Below are positions 48,432 through 57,493 of a stretch of DNA of 64,000 nt, piece after piece (the stretch's first letter is position 1; each line of letters begins with the position of its first letter). The stretch spans positions 53,681-117,680 of the forward strand of contig NZ_WWCU01000020.1 of assembly GCF_009857595.1 (NCBI RefSeq), in the 5' to 3' direction. Both the position numbers and the translations under genes were made by a program. The notes beneath the pieces are model-generated. The model saw only the letters and a program-made list of their open reading frames with translations, ran no database searches and was not told the DNA's origin. The stretch comes from Pseudoduganella aquatica. Lineage in GTDB: Bacteria > Pseudomonadota > Gammaproteobacteria > Burkholderiales > Burkholderiaceae_D.

Positions 48432-49064
48432 TCATTGCTGCCACTGGCCGGCTTGCTGCAGCTTGTTGCGCAGGCCGGGCAGCGGGAAACCCAGCGCGTA
48501 GGCGCGCTGGGCTGATTCGCGCGCGGCGGCGTAGTCCTTGTTCTTGATGTACAGCAGGCCCAGGTTGTAGTGGCTGGTGGCATTGTCCGGTTCGAGCTGA
48601 ACGGCCGTGGCCAGGTGCTCGCGCGCCAGGTCCAACTGATTCTGAGCAAGCAGGAAGCCGGCGTAGATGGCGTGGACTTTGGCGTCCTTGGGACGGTAGC
48701 CCAGCGCGCGCTGGAAGTAGCACTCGATGTTGAACTTCGCGCCGGTGGGCTTGACGTTCTTGTCGCGCAGGACCAGCTTGGCCATGGAGCTGAGCGCACG
48801 GTGGTGGTTGGGGTAGTGCTCCAAAGTATAGGACAAGTCGCCGCCCAGATAGCTCTTGTTGCCGTGTCTGAGGTTTTCCACGTCCGGCGTGAAGTGGTGG
48901 GGCTCGATCAGGGCCAGGCCCTGGCGGTCCTCGGCGTCGTTGTAGTCGCCGCCGACCACGGTTTTGAGATAGGGCGGGCAGTCGGCACGGGCCGGTGCGG
49001 CAGCGGTGACGAGGACCAGCAGGGCAAGGCCGGAGGCAAGCAGGATGGCGGTATTGGGTTTCAT
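48432..49064 (-). CDS. Secreted TPR protein in the EPS locus
   Basis: The 210-residue protein has a signal peptide (MKPNTAILLASGLALLVLVTAAAPARA) and TPR repeats in its second half (AIYAGFLLAQNQLDLAREHL, SHYNLGLLYIKNKDYAAARE). The first half, DCPPYLKTVVGGDYNDAEDR, is not recognised. It is on the opposite strand, with its stop 1 base from the prsR stop. It may be a periplasmic assembly factor for the polysaccharide machinery; that is inference from location. Confidence 0.75.
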   Translation of the reverse strand: MKPNTAILLASGLALLVLVTAAAPARADCPPYLKTVVGGDYNDAEDRQGLALIEPHHFTPDVENLRHGNKSYLGGDLSYTLEHYPNHHRALSSMAKLVLRDKNVKPTGAKFNIECYFQRALGYRPKDAKVHAIYAGFLLAQNQLDLAREHLATAVQLEPDNATSHYNLGLLYIKNKDYAAARESAQRAYALGFPLPGLRNKLQQAGQWQQ

Positions 49065-49241
49065 GGCGAGTCGGCAAGCTTGGGTTGGACAAGGGCGGCA
49101 TGGCTATGCTCATCAGTCCATTTGAACCCGTCCCGCAGGACTGGACATTGCGATGGCGCAAGCAGGTGCTTGAGAAAGGTCAAGAAGCGTCGGGCGGCCC
49201 CTTATTAGACTGGAGGACACCATCCGCCGAGGAGACGCGCC

Positions 49242-51335
49242 GTGCTCACTGTAATCATCGCAAGCCGCAATGGCGCCGCCACGTTGCCGCGCGTGCTGGA
49301 GGCCTACTGCGGCCTGGCGCAGCCGGCGCAAGGCTGGCGCATGCTGGTGGTCGACAATGGCAGCACGGACAGTACCCGCGCCATACTCGACAGCTACGCC
49401 GGGCGCTTGCCGCTGCGTTGCCTGCACGAGCCCAGACCGGGCAAAAACGTGGCGCTGAACCGTGCCCTGGCGGCGGCGCTCGAACTGGCGGAGCCGCAAG
49501 GCGGACTGTTCGTCTTCAGCGACGACGATGCCACGCCCGCGTCCGACTGGCTGCTGCGGCTGGCGGAGACGGCCCAGGCGCAGCCGGGATACGCGGTCTT
49601 CGGCGGCAGTATTGTGGCGGACTGGGCGGAGCCGCCGCCGGAGTGGGTGCTGCGCCTGGCGCCACTGGGCATGACCTTTGGCATCACCTCGCCCAGCCTG
49701 CCGGAAGGGCCGGTGTTTCCGGGCCTGGTCTGGGGCGCCAATATGGCGGTGCGGCGCGCGGTGTTCGAGGCGGGCTACCGTTTCGACGAGCAGGTGGGGC
49801 CGAATGGCGGGGCCTATGCGATGGGCAGCGAAACCCAGCTGACGCGGCGCTTGAGCAGCGCCGGCTATCTGCCGTGGTTTTGTCCGGCGGCGCGCGTGGC
49901 TCACCACATCCGCGCGCACCAGACCGAGGCCGGGCATATCCTGCAGCGGGCCTGGAGTTTCGGACGCGGCAAGTGCCGGCAGGACATCCAGGCCGGACGC
50001 GGGCCGTATCCTTATCTGTTGCGTGTGCCGCGCTGGATGTGGAAGCGGCTGCTGCTGGAGAGCGGCGGCCTGGCGCTGGCGCTGCTGCGGGGCGATGCCG
50101 ACCAGCAATTCCTCCGGCGTTGGGAGAGCGCCTATTTGCGCGGATATATCCGGGAGGCGTGGCGCGGGCCGCCGGTCGGCGGGCGGCGGGTGCTGATTAC
50201 CGGCTACTCAGGCGCCCTGGGCGGCATGGAATTGCGCATGGCGCAGGAGGCGCGCTTCCTGAATGCGGCGGGTTGCGACACCACGCTGGCGCTGCACCGT
50301 TTTCCGGGCAGCGCGGCCTGGAGCAGAGCCTTGCGGGCCGAACGCATTGCCGCGTCCGAGCTGACCATGCCGCTGTTCTTCGAGGAATGGCGCTGGCGGC
50401 GCCTGAACCGCTGGCGCGCCATGCTGTGGACGCGGCGCGCGCTGCAACGCCACAGGGCCGACCTGGTCCATGTGGCGTTTTGCTGGACCGGCTATGGCGC
50501 GTCCGCGCTCTGGCTGGCGCAGCGCTGCGGCTTGCCTGCCGTGGTCAGCGTGCACAACGCCTTTCCTCCGGTGGAGTACGGCCCTTGGCATCGGCGCCTG
50601 CTGGCGCAGGCTTTCAGCGCGGTGAAGGGGATATACGCGGTGTCCGAGTCTGCCCTGCAGCACTTTATGGCGCTGTACCACCCCTATATCCAGCCGGGGA
50701 CGCGGCTGGCGGTGATCCCCAACGGCGTCGACACGCGCCGTTTCCGGCCGTCTCCGGGCCTGCGCGCCGAAGCCCGGCGTGGCTGGGCGATACCGCCGGG
50801 CAGCCTGGTAATGGGTTCGGTGGCGCGGCTGGCCGAGCAAAAGCGGCCGCAGGCGGCGCTGGCGCTGCTGGCCGCGCTCAGGGTGGAGTTTCCGCATCTC
50901 TATCTGGTGCTGGTGGGCGACGGGCCGCTCGAGACGGCGCTGCGGCGCCAGGCGCAGGAACTGGGCGTGGCCGATTACGTGGTGTTTACCGGTTTTCAGG
51001 TCGAGGTGGAACGCTTGTTGCCGGGCATGGATGTGCACGTGCTGCTGAGCCGCAACGAGGGCTTTGGCATTGCCACCATCGAGGCCATGGCCTGCGGCGT
51101 GCCGGCCGTGGGCACCGATGTGCCGGGTACGGCGGACGTGCTGCGCGGCTGCGCGGGCGGTGTGCTGGCGCCGCTGGACGAGCCGGAGGCGCTGCGCCAT
51201 GCGGTAGCCGCGCTGCTGCGCGATCCGGCGCGGCGCGCTTGTATGGGGCAGAGCGGGCGGCACGAGGCGGAACGCCTGTACAGCCAGGAGCAAGTGGGCG
51301 AGATGGTGCAAGCCTTCTATCGCGGCCTGGTGTAA
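49242..51335 (+). CDS. Fused glycosyltransferase: GT2 domain plus GT4 domain
   Basis: The 697-residue protein starts at GTG, supported by GAGGAG. The N-terminal half (about 1-300) is a GT-A family 2 transferase: VIIASRNGAATLP, VVDNGSTDSTR and FSDDDATP, followed by a GT2-like acceptor region. The C-terminal half (about 310-697) is a GT-B family 4 transferase: GGMELRMAQEARFL, IPNGVDTRRFRPS, LVGDGPLETALRR and the NEGFGIATIEAMACGVPAVGTD E-x7-E motif. It probably adds two successive sugars to the repeat unit on the cytoplasmic face. Such two-enzyme fusions are uncommon in this locus type. Confidence 0.87.
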   Translation: MLTVIIASRNGAATLPRVLEAYCGLAQPAQGWRMLVVDNGSTDSTRAILDSYAGRLPLRCLHEPRPGKNVALNRALAAALELAEPQGGLFVFSDDDATPASDWLLRLAETAQAQPGYAVFGGSIVADWAEPPPEWVLRLAPLGMTFGITSPSLPEGPVFPGLVWGANMAVRRAVFEAGYRFDEQVGPNGGAYAMGSETQLTRRLSSAGYLPWFCPAARVAHHIRAHQTEAGHILQRAWSFGRGKCRQDIQAGRGPYPYLLRVPRWMWKRLLLESGGLALALLRGDADQQFLRRWESAYLRGYIREAWRGPPVGGRRVLITGYSGALGGMELRMAQEARFLNAAGCDTTLALHRFPGSAAWSRALRAERIAASELTMPLFFEEWRWRRLNRWRAMLWTRRALQRHRADLVHVAFCWTGYGASALWLAQRCGLPAVVSVHNAFPPVEYGPWHRRLLAQAFSAVKGIYAVSESALQHFMALYHPYIQPGTRLAVIPNGVDTRRFRPSPGLRAEARRGWAIPPGSLVMGSVARLAEQKRPQAALALLAALRVEFPHLYLVLVGDGPLETALRRQAQELGVADYVVFTGFQVEVERLLPGMDVHVLLSRNEGFGIATIEAMACGVPAVGTDVPGTADVLRGCAGGVLAPLDEPEALRHAVAALLRDPARRACMGQSGRHEAERLYSQEQVGEMVQAFYRGLV

Positions 51336-51339
51336 AGCC

Positions 51340-52842
51340 ATGACGGACGCCGCGCACAGCCAGGCAGCCGTCGCTGCCGCAGCGCCGGGGCCGCTGCCCT
51401 TGAGGCGCTCGCTGGCGCTGTCCTTTGTCGAGAAGTACGCCTTGCTGCTGCTGGCGCTGGCCGGCAGCATGGTGCTGGGCCGCCTGCTCACGCCCGCCGA
51501 GACCGGCGTGTATTCGGTTGCCGCCGTGCTGGCCGGGCTGGCGCAAGTGCTGCGCGACTTCGGCGTGGGGCAGTACCTGGTGCAGGAAAAGGACTTGACG
51601 CCGGCCAAGCTGCGCGCGGCACTGTGCGTGTCCGTGGGCAGCGCCTGGACGCTGGGCCTGCTGGTGCTGCTGGCCGCGCCGCCGCTGGCGGCATTCTACC
51701 AAGCGCAGCAGTTGCGGCCCGTGCTGCAATTGCTGGCCCTGAACTTCCTGATGGTGCCGTTCACCTCGCTCACGGTATCGATGCTGCGGCGGCAGATGCG
51801 CTTCGCCTCCATCCTGCTGGTCAATGCGGCGGCCGCCTGCGTGCAGTTGGCCTGCTCGGTGTGGCTGGCGTGGCGCGGCTGGGGCAGCCTGAGCCTGGCT
51901 TGCGGCGCGGCGGCGGGCAGTGCGGCCGCGCTGCTGGCCAGCGTGGCGCTGCGTCCGGCGGGACTGCCGTGGCTGCCGCACTGGCGTGGCGCCGGTACTG
52001 TGCTGCGCTACGGCGGCTACGCGGCGGGCGGCGGGCTGATCGACCAGGCGGGCGTGGCGGCGCCCGACCTGATCGTGGGCAAATTGATCGGCGTGGCCGG
52101 CGCCGGTATCTACGGCAAGGCCCAAAGCGTCATCAATCTGTTCAACCAGGCCATCACCAGCGCCGTCTCGCCGGTGGCGTTTTCGCTGTATGCGGCGCAG
52201 GCGCGCGCCGGGCAGGACGCGCGCGCAGCCTACCTGAAAACCATCAGCTGCATGACGGCGCTGGCCTGGCCTTTTTTTGCCGGCCTGGGCCTGATGGCGC
52301 AGCCTGTCGTGCGCTTGCTGTACGGCGATCAATGGGATGCAACGGTCCCTTTGATCCAGGTCATATCCCTGGGGGCCGCGCTCTATAGCATGTTCAGTAT
52401 GGCGCGCTATCTGTTCCTCGCCGGCGGCCATGTGCGGGAGCAGGCCCGGCTGGACGCGATGTCGGTGGCGGTGCGCATCGCGGCGGTGCTGCTGGCCGCG
52501 CCGTTCGGCCTCGATTATGTGGCCTGGGGCCTGCTGGCAGGCGCGCTGGGGCGCAGCTGGTTCACATGGCGCTGCCTGGCGCGGCTGAGCGGGCTAGCGC
52601 TGGGGCCGCAGTGCGCGGCCGTGGCGCGCAGCGCGGTGCTGGCCGGCCTGAGCTCGCTGGCGCCGCTGGCCGCGCGCATGGCCTTGCCGTCCGGGCCATT
52701 CCAGCTGCTGGCGGCCGGCGCCGGGGGCTTGCTGCTGTGGGTGGCGGGCGTGCTGTGGCTGGAACACGAGCTGGCGGCCGAGCTGCGGCGGATGCAAGGG
52801 CTGCTGGCCGGGCACCGATGGCGCTTCTGGAAGGTCAATTAG
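51340..52842 (+). CDS. Oligosaccharide flippase (Wzx-like)
   Basis: The 500-residue polytopic protein resembles the polysaccharide transporter/MOP family: LRRSLALSFVEKYALLLLALAG at the N-terminus, LLTPAETGVYSVAAVLAGL, and regular hydrophobic segments to the end. It should flip undecaprenyl-linked repeat units to the periplasm. It starts 4 bases after the upstream glycosyltransferase gene. A Wzy polymerase is not evident in the window. Confidence 0.88.
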   Translation: MTDAAHSQAAVAAAAPGPLPLRRSLALSFVEKYALLLLALAGSMVLGRLLTPAETGVYSVAAVLAGLAQVLRDFGVGQYLVQEKDLTPAKLRAALCVSVGSAWTLGLLVLLAAPPLAAFYQAQQLRPVLQLLALNFLMVPFTSLTVSMLRRQMRFASILLVNAAAACVQLACSVWLAWRGWGSLSLACGAAAGSAAALLASVALRPAGLPWLPHWRGAGTVLRYGGYAAGGGLIDQAGVAAPDLIVGKLIGVAGAGIYGKAQSVINLFNQAITSAVSPVAFSLYAAQARAGQDARAAYLKTISCMTALAWPFFAGLGLMAQPVVRLLYGDQWDATVPLIQVISLGAALYSMFSMARYLFLAGGHVREQARLDAMSVAVRIAAVLLAAPFGLDYVAWGLLAGALGRSWFTWRCLARLSGLALGPQCAAVARSAVLAGLSSLAPLAARMALPSGPFQLLAAGAGGLLLWVAGVLWLEHELAAELRRMQGLLAGHRWRFWKVN

Positions 52843-52874
52843 GCGTCATCGGACGTCAACAAGGGGAGGCCGCG

Positions 52875-54020
52875 ATGCGCGTGGGCATATTGTCATATCC
52901 AATGCTATTCCAGCGCGAGGGCGGCCTGCAGGTGCAGGTGCGCGAAACCATCGCGGCCCTGAACAGCCTGGGCCAGGTCAATGGACGCGCTTTGCAGGTC
53001 GAGCTGGCCGACCCGAACCGCAAGCGCCTGGATGAATACGACCTGATACATGTGTTTGCCGCCATCAATGGCAACCATCGCGTGGTGGAGGCGGCGCGGG
53101 AAATGGCGGTGCCGGTGGTGCTGTCGCCGCTGGTGTCGCCGGGCTGGAACCGGGCCAACGGCATGCAGGCGCGCATGGCTGACCGCCTGGCGGGGCGGCT
53201 GACCGCCTGGAATGTGCAGACCAGCTACGCGCAGATGAAAAGCGCGCTGCAGCTGGCGCAGCTGGTGATCGCGCTGGGAGACGCGGAACGCTCCGCCATC
53301 ATGGCCGGCTTCCAGATCGATGCCGCCAAAATCCGCGTCTTCCCCAACGGCATAGGACCGCAGTTCTTCCGCGCCGAGCCCGAGCTGTTCCGGCGCCGCA
53401 CTGGACTGGTGGGGCCGTTCGTCATGATGGCGGGCAGCATTTCGCCATACAAGAACCAGCTGGGCCTGGTGCAGGCGCTGGACGGCTGCGGCATACCGGT
53501 GGTGCTGATCGGCCATGCGTCGCGCGAATTCCAGCCCTATCTGAAAACCATCCTTGACATGCCGTGGGCGCGCTGGCTGGGCGAACTGCCGCACAACGAT
53601 CCGCTGCTGGCGAGCGCCTATGCGGCAGCGTCGGTGGTGGCTTTGCCCAGCCAGGGGGAAGTGCAGCCCTTGTCGGCGCTGGAGGCGCTGGCGGCGGGCA
53701 CGCCGGTGGTGCTGACCAAGGACAACGCCCTGCATCTGCCAGAGAGCGAATTTGCGCTCAAGGAAGTAGCGTGGGACGACGGCGCCAGCCAGCGCGAAGC
53801 CGTCCTGGCGCTGATGGCCGCGCGGCCGGAACGGCGGGCGGTGAGGGCGCTGGTGGCGCACCATACGTGGCAGCGTGTGGCGGCGCAGATTGCGCCGTGC
53901 TACGCCGAACTGATCTCCGCCGAACGGGCCAACGGCAGGGCGGCGGCCTGGCATGGGGACGCGGCGTGCAGTGCGGCCGACGGCGGGCGGCCGGCGCCGG
54001 GAGCAGGGCATGCTGTTTAA
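52875..54020 (+). CDS. Glycosyltransferase family 4 protein
   Basis: The 381-residue GT-B enzyme starts at ATG 52875 after GGGGAGG. Motifs: GGLQVQVRETIAALN near residue 17, FPNGIGPQFF, and LPSQGEVQPLSALEALAAGTPVV with the E-x7-E pattern. The acceptor and donor sugars are unknown. Its 3' end overlaps the first bases of the MBOAT gene. Confidence 0.86.
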   Translation: MRVGILSYPMLFQREGGLQVQVRETIAALNSLGQVNGRALQVELADPNRKRLDEYDLIHVFAAINGNHRVVEAAREMAVPVVLSPLVSPGWNRANGMQARMADRLAGRLTAWNVQTSYAQMKSALQLAQLVIALGDAERSAIMAGFQIDAAKIRVFPNGIGPQFFRAEPELFRRRTGLVGPFVMMAGSISPYKNQLGLVQALDGCGIPVVLIGHASREFQPYLKTILDMPWARWLGELPHNDPLLASAYAAASVVALPSQGEVQPLSALEALAAGTPVVLTKDNALHLPESEFALKEVAWDDGASQREAVLALMAARPERRAVRALVAHHTWQRVAAQIAPCYAELISAERANGRAAAWHGDAACSAADGGRPAPGAGHAV

Positions 54021-55515
54021 CTCGTTCGGCTTCCTGTTCCTCTACCTGCCGGCGGTGCTGGCAGGATATTTTCTGCTTGGCCGCGTCCATGCGCGCTGGG
54101 CGGCGGCCTGGCTGGCGGCCGCCTCGCTGTTCTTCTACGGCTACTGGGACGTGCGCTTCCTGCCCTTGCTGCTGGCATCCATCTGCGGGAATTACTGCGC
54201 CGGCCTGCTGATCGCGCGGGCGCACGGCCCGGCCCGCAAACGCCGGCTGTGCGGCGCCCTGTGCGCCAACTTGCTGCTGCTGGCTTACTACAAATACGCC
54301 AATTTCTTTGCCGCCGCGCTGATGGAGCCCGGCGCGGACTGGCGCGGCTGGGACATTGTGCTGCCCATCGGCATTTCCTTCTTCACGTTCACGCAGATCG
54401 CTTTCCTGGTCGACTGCTACCGTGGCGAAGTAAGGGACGGCAACTTCATCCACTATATGCTGTTCGTCAGCTATTTCCCGCACCTGGTGGCGGGGCCGGT
54501 GCTGCACCACAAGGAAATGATGCCGCAATTCGCCGATCCGGACAATGCGCGTCCGCGCAGCGCCAATTTCGCGGTCGGCCTGTCGATCTTCGTGGTGGGC
54601 CTGGCCAAGAAGGTGCTGCTGGCCGATACGCTGGCGCCGCTGGCTGCCCCGGTTTTCGCGGCGGGCGCCCATCCGCAGCTGGTCGAGGCCTGGACCGGCG
54701 TGCTGGCCTACAGCTTCCAGCTGTATTTCGATTTTTCCGGCTACTCCGACATGGCCATCGGCCTGTCGCTGCTGTTCGGCGTGCGGCTGCCGCTCAATTT
54801 CAACTCGCCATACAAGGCGCGCAATATCAGCGAATTCTGGCGCCGCTGGCATATGACGCTGTCGCGCTTCCTGCGCGACTATCTCTACATCGCCCTGGGC
54901 GGCAACCGCGCCGGCCGCGCGCGGCGCTATGCCAATCTGATGGCGACGATGGTGCTGGGCGGCCTGTGGCACGGCGCCGGCTGGACCTTTGTGGCCTGGG
55001 GCGCCATGCACGGCGGCTACCTGGTGCTGCACCAGGGCTGGCTGCGCTGGCGCGGCGCGGCGGCCAGCGCCCCGGCCTGGTGGGGCGCGCCCCTGACTTT
55101 CCTGGCCGTGATGCTGGCATGGGTGGTGTTCCGCGCCCCCGATCTGGCCACCGCCGGCGACCTGCTGGGTGCGCTGGCCGGCGCCAACGGCGTGTCCTTG
55201 CCGCGCGCGCTGCAAGGCGTGGCGGCGCCGCTTGCGCAGTTGGGAATGCATCCGGAATTCAAAGGCCTGCGCTGGATGGAGCTGGACGGGCCTGGCCTGC
55301 CCGTGCTGCTGCTGTCGGCCGTGCTGGCGTTCGCTGCGCCCAACACGCAGGAAATATTCTGTCATTACCAGCCCTGCATTGAAAGAATATTCCGCACCAT
55401 GCCGGGACGGGCGTGGCGGCCCAGCCCGGGATGGGGGCTGGCCCTGGCGGCGCTGTTCATCTCCTGCGTGTTCAATATGAACCGCGTCTCCGAATTCCTC
55501 TATTTCCAATTCTGA
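54010..55515 (+). CDS. MBOAT family O-acyltransferase (AlgI-like)
   Basis: The 501-residue membrane protein has the AlgI/MBOAT pattern: MLFNSFGFLFLYLPAVLAGY at the N-terminus, FPHLVAGPVLHHKEMMPQ, FQLYFDFSGYSDMAIG, FWRRWHMTLSRFLRDYLYI with the active-site His region, and GGLWHGAGWTFVAWG with the invariant His. Such proteins transfer acetyl or acyl groups across the membrane for periplasmic O-acylation of polysaccharide. It overlaps the preceding glycosyltransferase gene by 11 bases and is followed at once by a likely partner gene. Confidence 0.92.
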   Translation: MLFNSFGFLFLYLPAVLAGYFLLGRVHARWAAAWLAAASLFFYGYWDVRFLPLLLASICGNYCAGLLIARAHGPARKRRLCGALCANLLLLAYYKYANFFAAALMEPGADWRGWDIVLPIGISFFTFTQIAFLVDCYRGEVRDGNFIHYMLFVSYFPHLVAGPVLHHKEMMPQFADPDNARPRSANFAVGLSIFVVGLAKKVLLADTLAPLAAPVFAAGAHPQLVEAWTGVLAYSFQLYFDFSGYSDMAIGLSLLFGVRLPLNFNSPYKARNISEFWRRWHMTLSRFLRDYLYIALGGNRAGRARRYANLMATMVLGGLWHGAGWTFVAWGAMHGGYLVLHQGWLRWRGAAASAPAWWGAPLTFLAVMLAWVVFRAPDLATAGDLLGALAGANGVSLPRALQGVAAPLAQLGMHPEFKGLRWMELDGPGLPVLLLSAVLAFAAPNTQEIFCHYQPCIERIFRTMPGRAWRPSPGWGLALAALFISCVFNMNRVSEFLYFQF

Positions 55516-55517
55516 CC

Positions 55518-56690
55518 ATGCGCGCCTATCTGAGCTTGTTCTGCGGCCTGTCGGCCGGCGTGGTGGGCGCGGTGGCTGCGCTCAACTACGCGGTCGATCC
55601 CTATCTGACACACCAGTGGAATACGCCGCCGGTGCAGCTGCTGCGCCCGATGCGCGAGCGGCTGGGGCCGTGGGCCAAGACCTATGCGCTGGCGCGCTAC
55701 CGGCCGGCGCTGGTGTATGTGGGGAATTCGCGCACCGAGGTGGCCTTGCCTGCGCATCCCTCGCTGTTCGGCGGGCGGCCGGTGTTCAATGCCGCGCTTT
55801 CGGGCGCGACCATGAACGACGCGGGCATGATGGCGCACCACGCCGTGCAGGTGGCCAAGGTGGACACGCTGGTGTGGGGCCTGGACGCGCCCTCATTCCA
55901 CCTCGGGACCGGCAACACCGAGCTGGACGAGGCGCTGCTGGCCGACGGCCCGGGCTATCTGGCACGGCGCAGCTTGCTGAATCTGAAGCGCGCGGTCAGC
56001 CTGGAGATGGCGGGCGATGCGCTGCGCGTGCTGAGCGGCAGTTACGAGCCGGTGTGCCGCTCCAGCCTGGCCTTTCTGGGCCAGCGCGATGCGGCCTGCC
56101 TGATGCACCGCTTTGCCACACGAGGCAGCAAGGCCGCCGCTGTACTGCCGAGGCTGGGCGAGTTTGTGCGCGGCGAAGGGCCGGCCGCCGGCGCCCTCGC
56201 AGTGTTCCACCGGCGTCTGGACGAGTTGTGCAGCCTGGGAACGCGGGTGCGCTTGTACGTCAATCCCACCCACGCCTTGATGCAGGACGCGCTGTACTGG
56301 GCAGGGAAGGCCGAGCCGGCGGAAGCCTGGCTGCGCGCGCTGACGGCGGCGGCGGCCCGCAGGCGGGCGGCTGGCTGCGATGTGACGCTGCATGATTTCT
56401 CAGGCTACAACAGCGTGACCACCGAGCCGTTGCCGCAGGCCGGCGGCGGGGCGGACATGGGCTACTACTGGGAGCCGTCGCATTACCGCGAGAATGTGGG
56501 GCGCATGATACTGGCCCGCCTGTTCGGCGGCGCGTCCGCCGCGCCGGACGGTTTCGGTGCGGAGCTGATGCCGTCCAATGTGGAGCAGCACCTGTCGGCC
56601 ATGCATGTGGCGCGCGAGCGCTATCACGCCGAGCATGCACCCGAGACCGCGCTCGCCAGGCAAGCCGCGCTGGCGGCCAAGACGCCCTAG
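55518..56690 (+). CDS. Uncharacterised membrane-anchored protein, likely MBOAT partner
   Basis: The 390-residue protein has an N-terminal membrane anchor (MRAYLSLFCGLSAGVVGAVAAL) and a periplasmic domain. YVGNSRTEVALPA near residue 74 and YYWEPSHYRENVG near residue 318 are reminiscent of the Ser and Asp-x-x-His blocks of SGNH/AlgJ-AlgX-like acyl-handling proteins, though the match is weak. It starts 2 bases after the MBOAT stop. Its likely role is final transfer of the acyl group to the sugar. I do not recognise a named family. Confidence 0.7.
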   Translation: MRAYLSLFCGLSAGVVGAVAALNYAVDPYLTHQWNTPPVQLLRPMRERLGPWAKTYALARYRPALVYVGNSRTEVALPAHPSLFGGRPVFNAALSGATMNDAGMMAHHAVQVAKVDTLVWGLDAPSFHLGTGNTELDEALLADGPGYLARRSLLNLKRAVSLEMAGDALRVLSGSYEPVCRSSLAFLGQRDAACLMHRFATRGSKAAAVLPRLGEFVRGEGPAAGALAVFHRRLDELCSLGTRVRLYVNPTHALMQDALYWAGKAEPAEAWLRALTAAAARRRAAGCDVTLHDFSGYNSVTTEPLPQAGGGADMGYYWEPSHYRENVGRMILARLFGGASAAPDGFGAELMPSNVEQHLSAMHVARERYHAEHAPETALARQAALAAKTP

Positions 56691-57463
56691 CCGTGCCCGC
56701 CGGCGCGGCGCGTCAGCAGGGCGCAGCCTTTTTCGCATGGTTTGCTGCTGTGTTCGAATTCAGGAAATTCCTCTTTCCACAGCGCCAGGATGCGCTGCTC
56801 GCCGGGACGGTCACTGTCGTCGAGGAAGACCACGGCGCCGTCGGCCAGCAGCGGAAACAGCGCCGGCCCGGCTGGATAGCGCGCCAGCTGGCGGGTCGCT
56901 TGCGGCGGCCCGTCGATCACCAGCAGATCGACCTGGGCCGGCTGCGGCAATGCGCCGCGCAGCGCGTCGGGCGCATACCAGGGCCAGGTGGCGGCGCCGA
57001 ACTGCTGCGGCTGCAGCGGCGCGTCCAGCACCCGCGCCCAGGCGCTCAGTCCGTGGCGCTCCAGTTCGCGCCGCGTGTGCTGGGCATACAGCGGGTCGTG
57101 CTCCAGGCTATACACCATGCCCGAACCATTCAGCTGCATGCAGCGTGCCAGCACCAGCGTCGAGGTGCCGCTGCTGCACTCGAGCACCACCTGCGGGCAG
57201 GCCGCTTGCGCGTGGCGCGCCAGCTCCAGCAACAGATCGGGCGACGCGGCCCAGCCGCGCGTGGCGGGCAGGCTGCGGCACAGGTTCAGCTCGGCGTACA
57301 AACCTTGCAGGGCCTCCAGCTGGCGATACAGGCTTGCCGGTTCGCGCAGCGCATGGTCGCGTACTTCGTGCAGCAGCAGGTGGACCAGGCGCACCTTGTG
57401 CAGCGTGTAGCCGCACAGCAGCAGAATGAAGAGCACGAACAGGAAGGATGTGGAGGAGAGCAT
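56687..57463 (-). CDS. Membrane-anchored class I SAM-dependent methyltransferase
   Basis: The 258-residue protein has an N-terminal hydrophobic anchor (LFVLFILLLCGYTLH) and a Rossmann methyltransferase domain: VVLECSSGTSTLVLAR as the SAM-binding strand-loop, VYSLEHDPLYAQHTRREL as motif II, LLVIDGPP and VVFLDDSDR. It resembles FkbM/caffeoyl-O-methyltransferase-like enzymes of polysaccharide loci. The likely target is a sugar of the exopolysaccharide. Its stop overlaps the convergent partner gene by 4 bases. Confidence 0.78.
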   Translation of the reverse strand: MLSSTSFLFVLFILLLCGYTLHKVRLVHLLLHEVRDHALREPASLYRQLEALQGLYAELNLCRSLPATRGWAASPDLLLELARHAQAACPQVVLECSSGTSTLVLARCMQLNGSGMVYSLEHDPLYAQHTRRELERHGLSAWARVLDAPLQPQQFGAATWPWYAPDALRGALPQPAQVDLLVIDGPPQATRQLARYPAGPALFPLLADGAVVFLDDSDRPGEQRILALWKEEFPEFEHSSKPCEKGCALLTRRAGGHG

Positions 57464-57493
57464 GGCTGCCTTTCAGCGAGGGAGGTTGGGCCG

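Noticed and set aside
49130..49241. Sigma-54 promoter before the fused glycosyltransferase gene
   Set aside because: A TGGCGC...TGCT pattern occurs, but the GG-to-GC spacing is off by one and the bases fit poorly.
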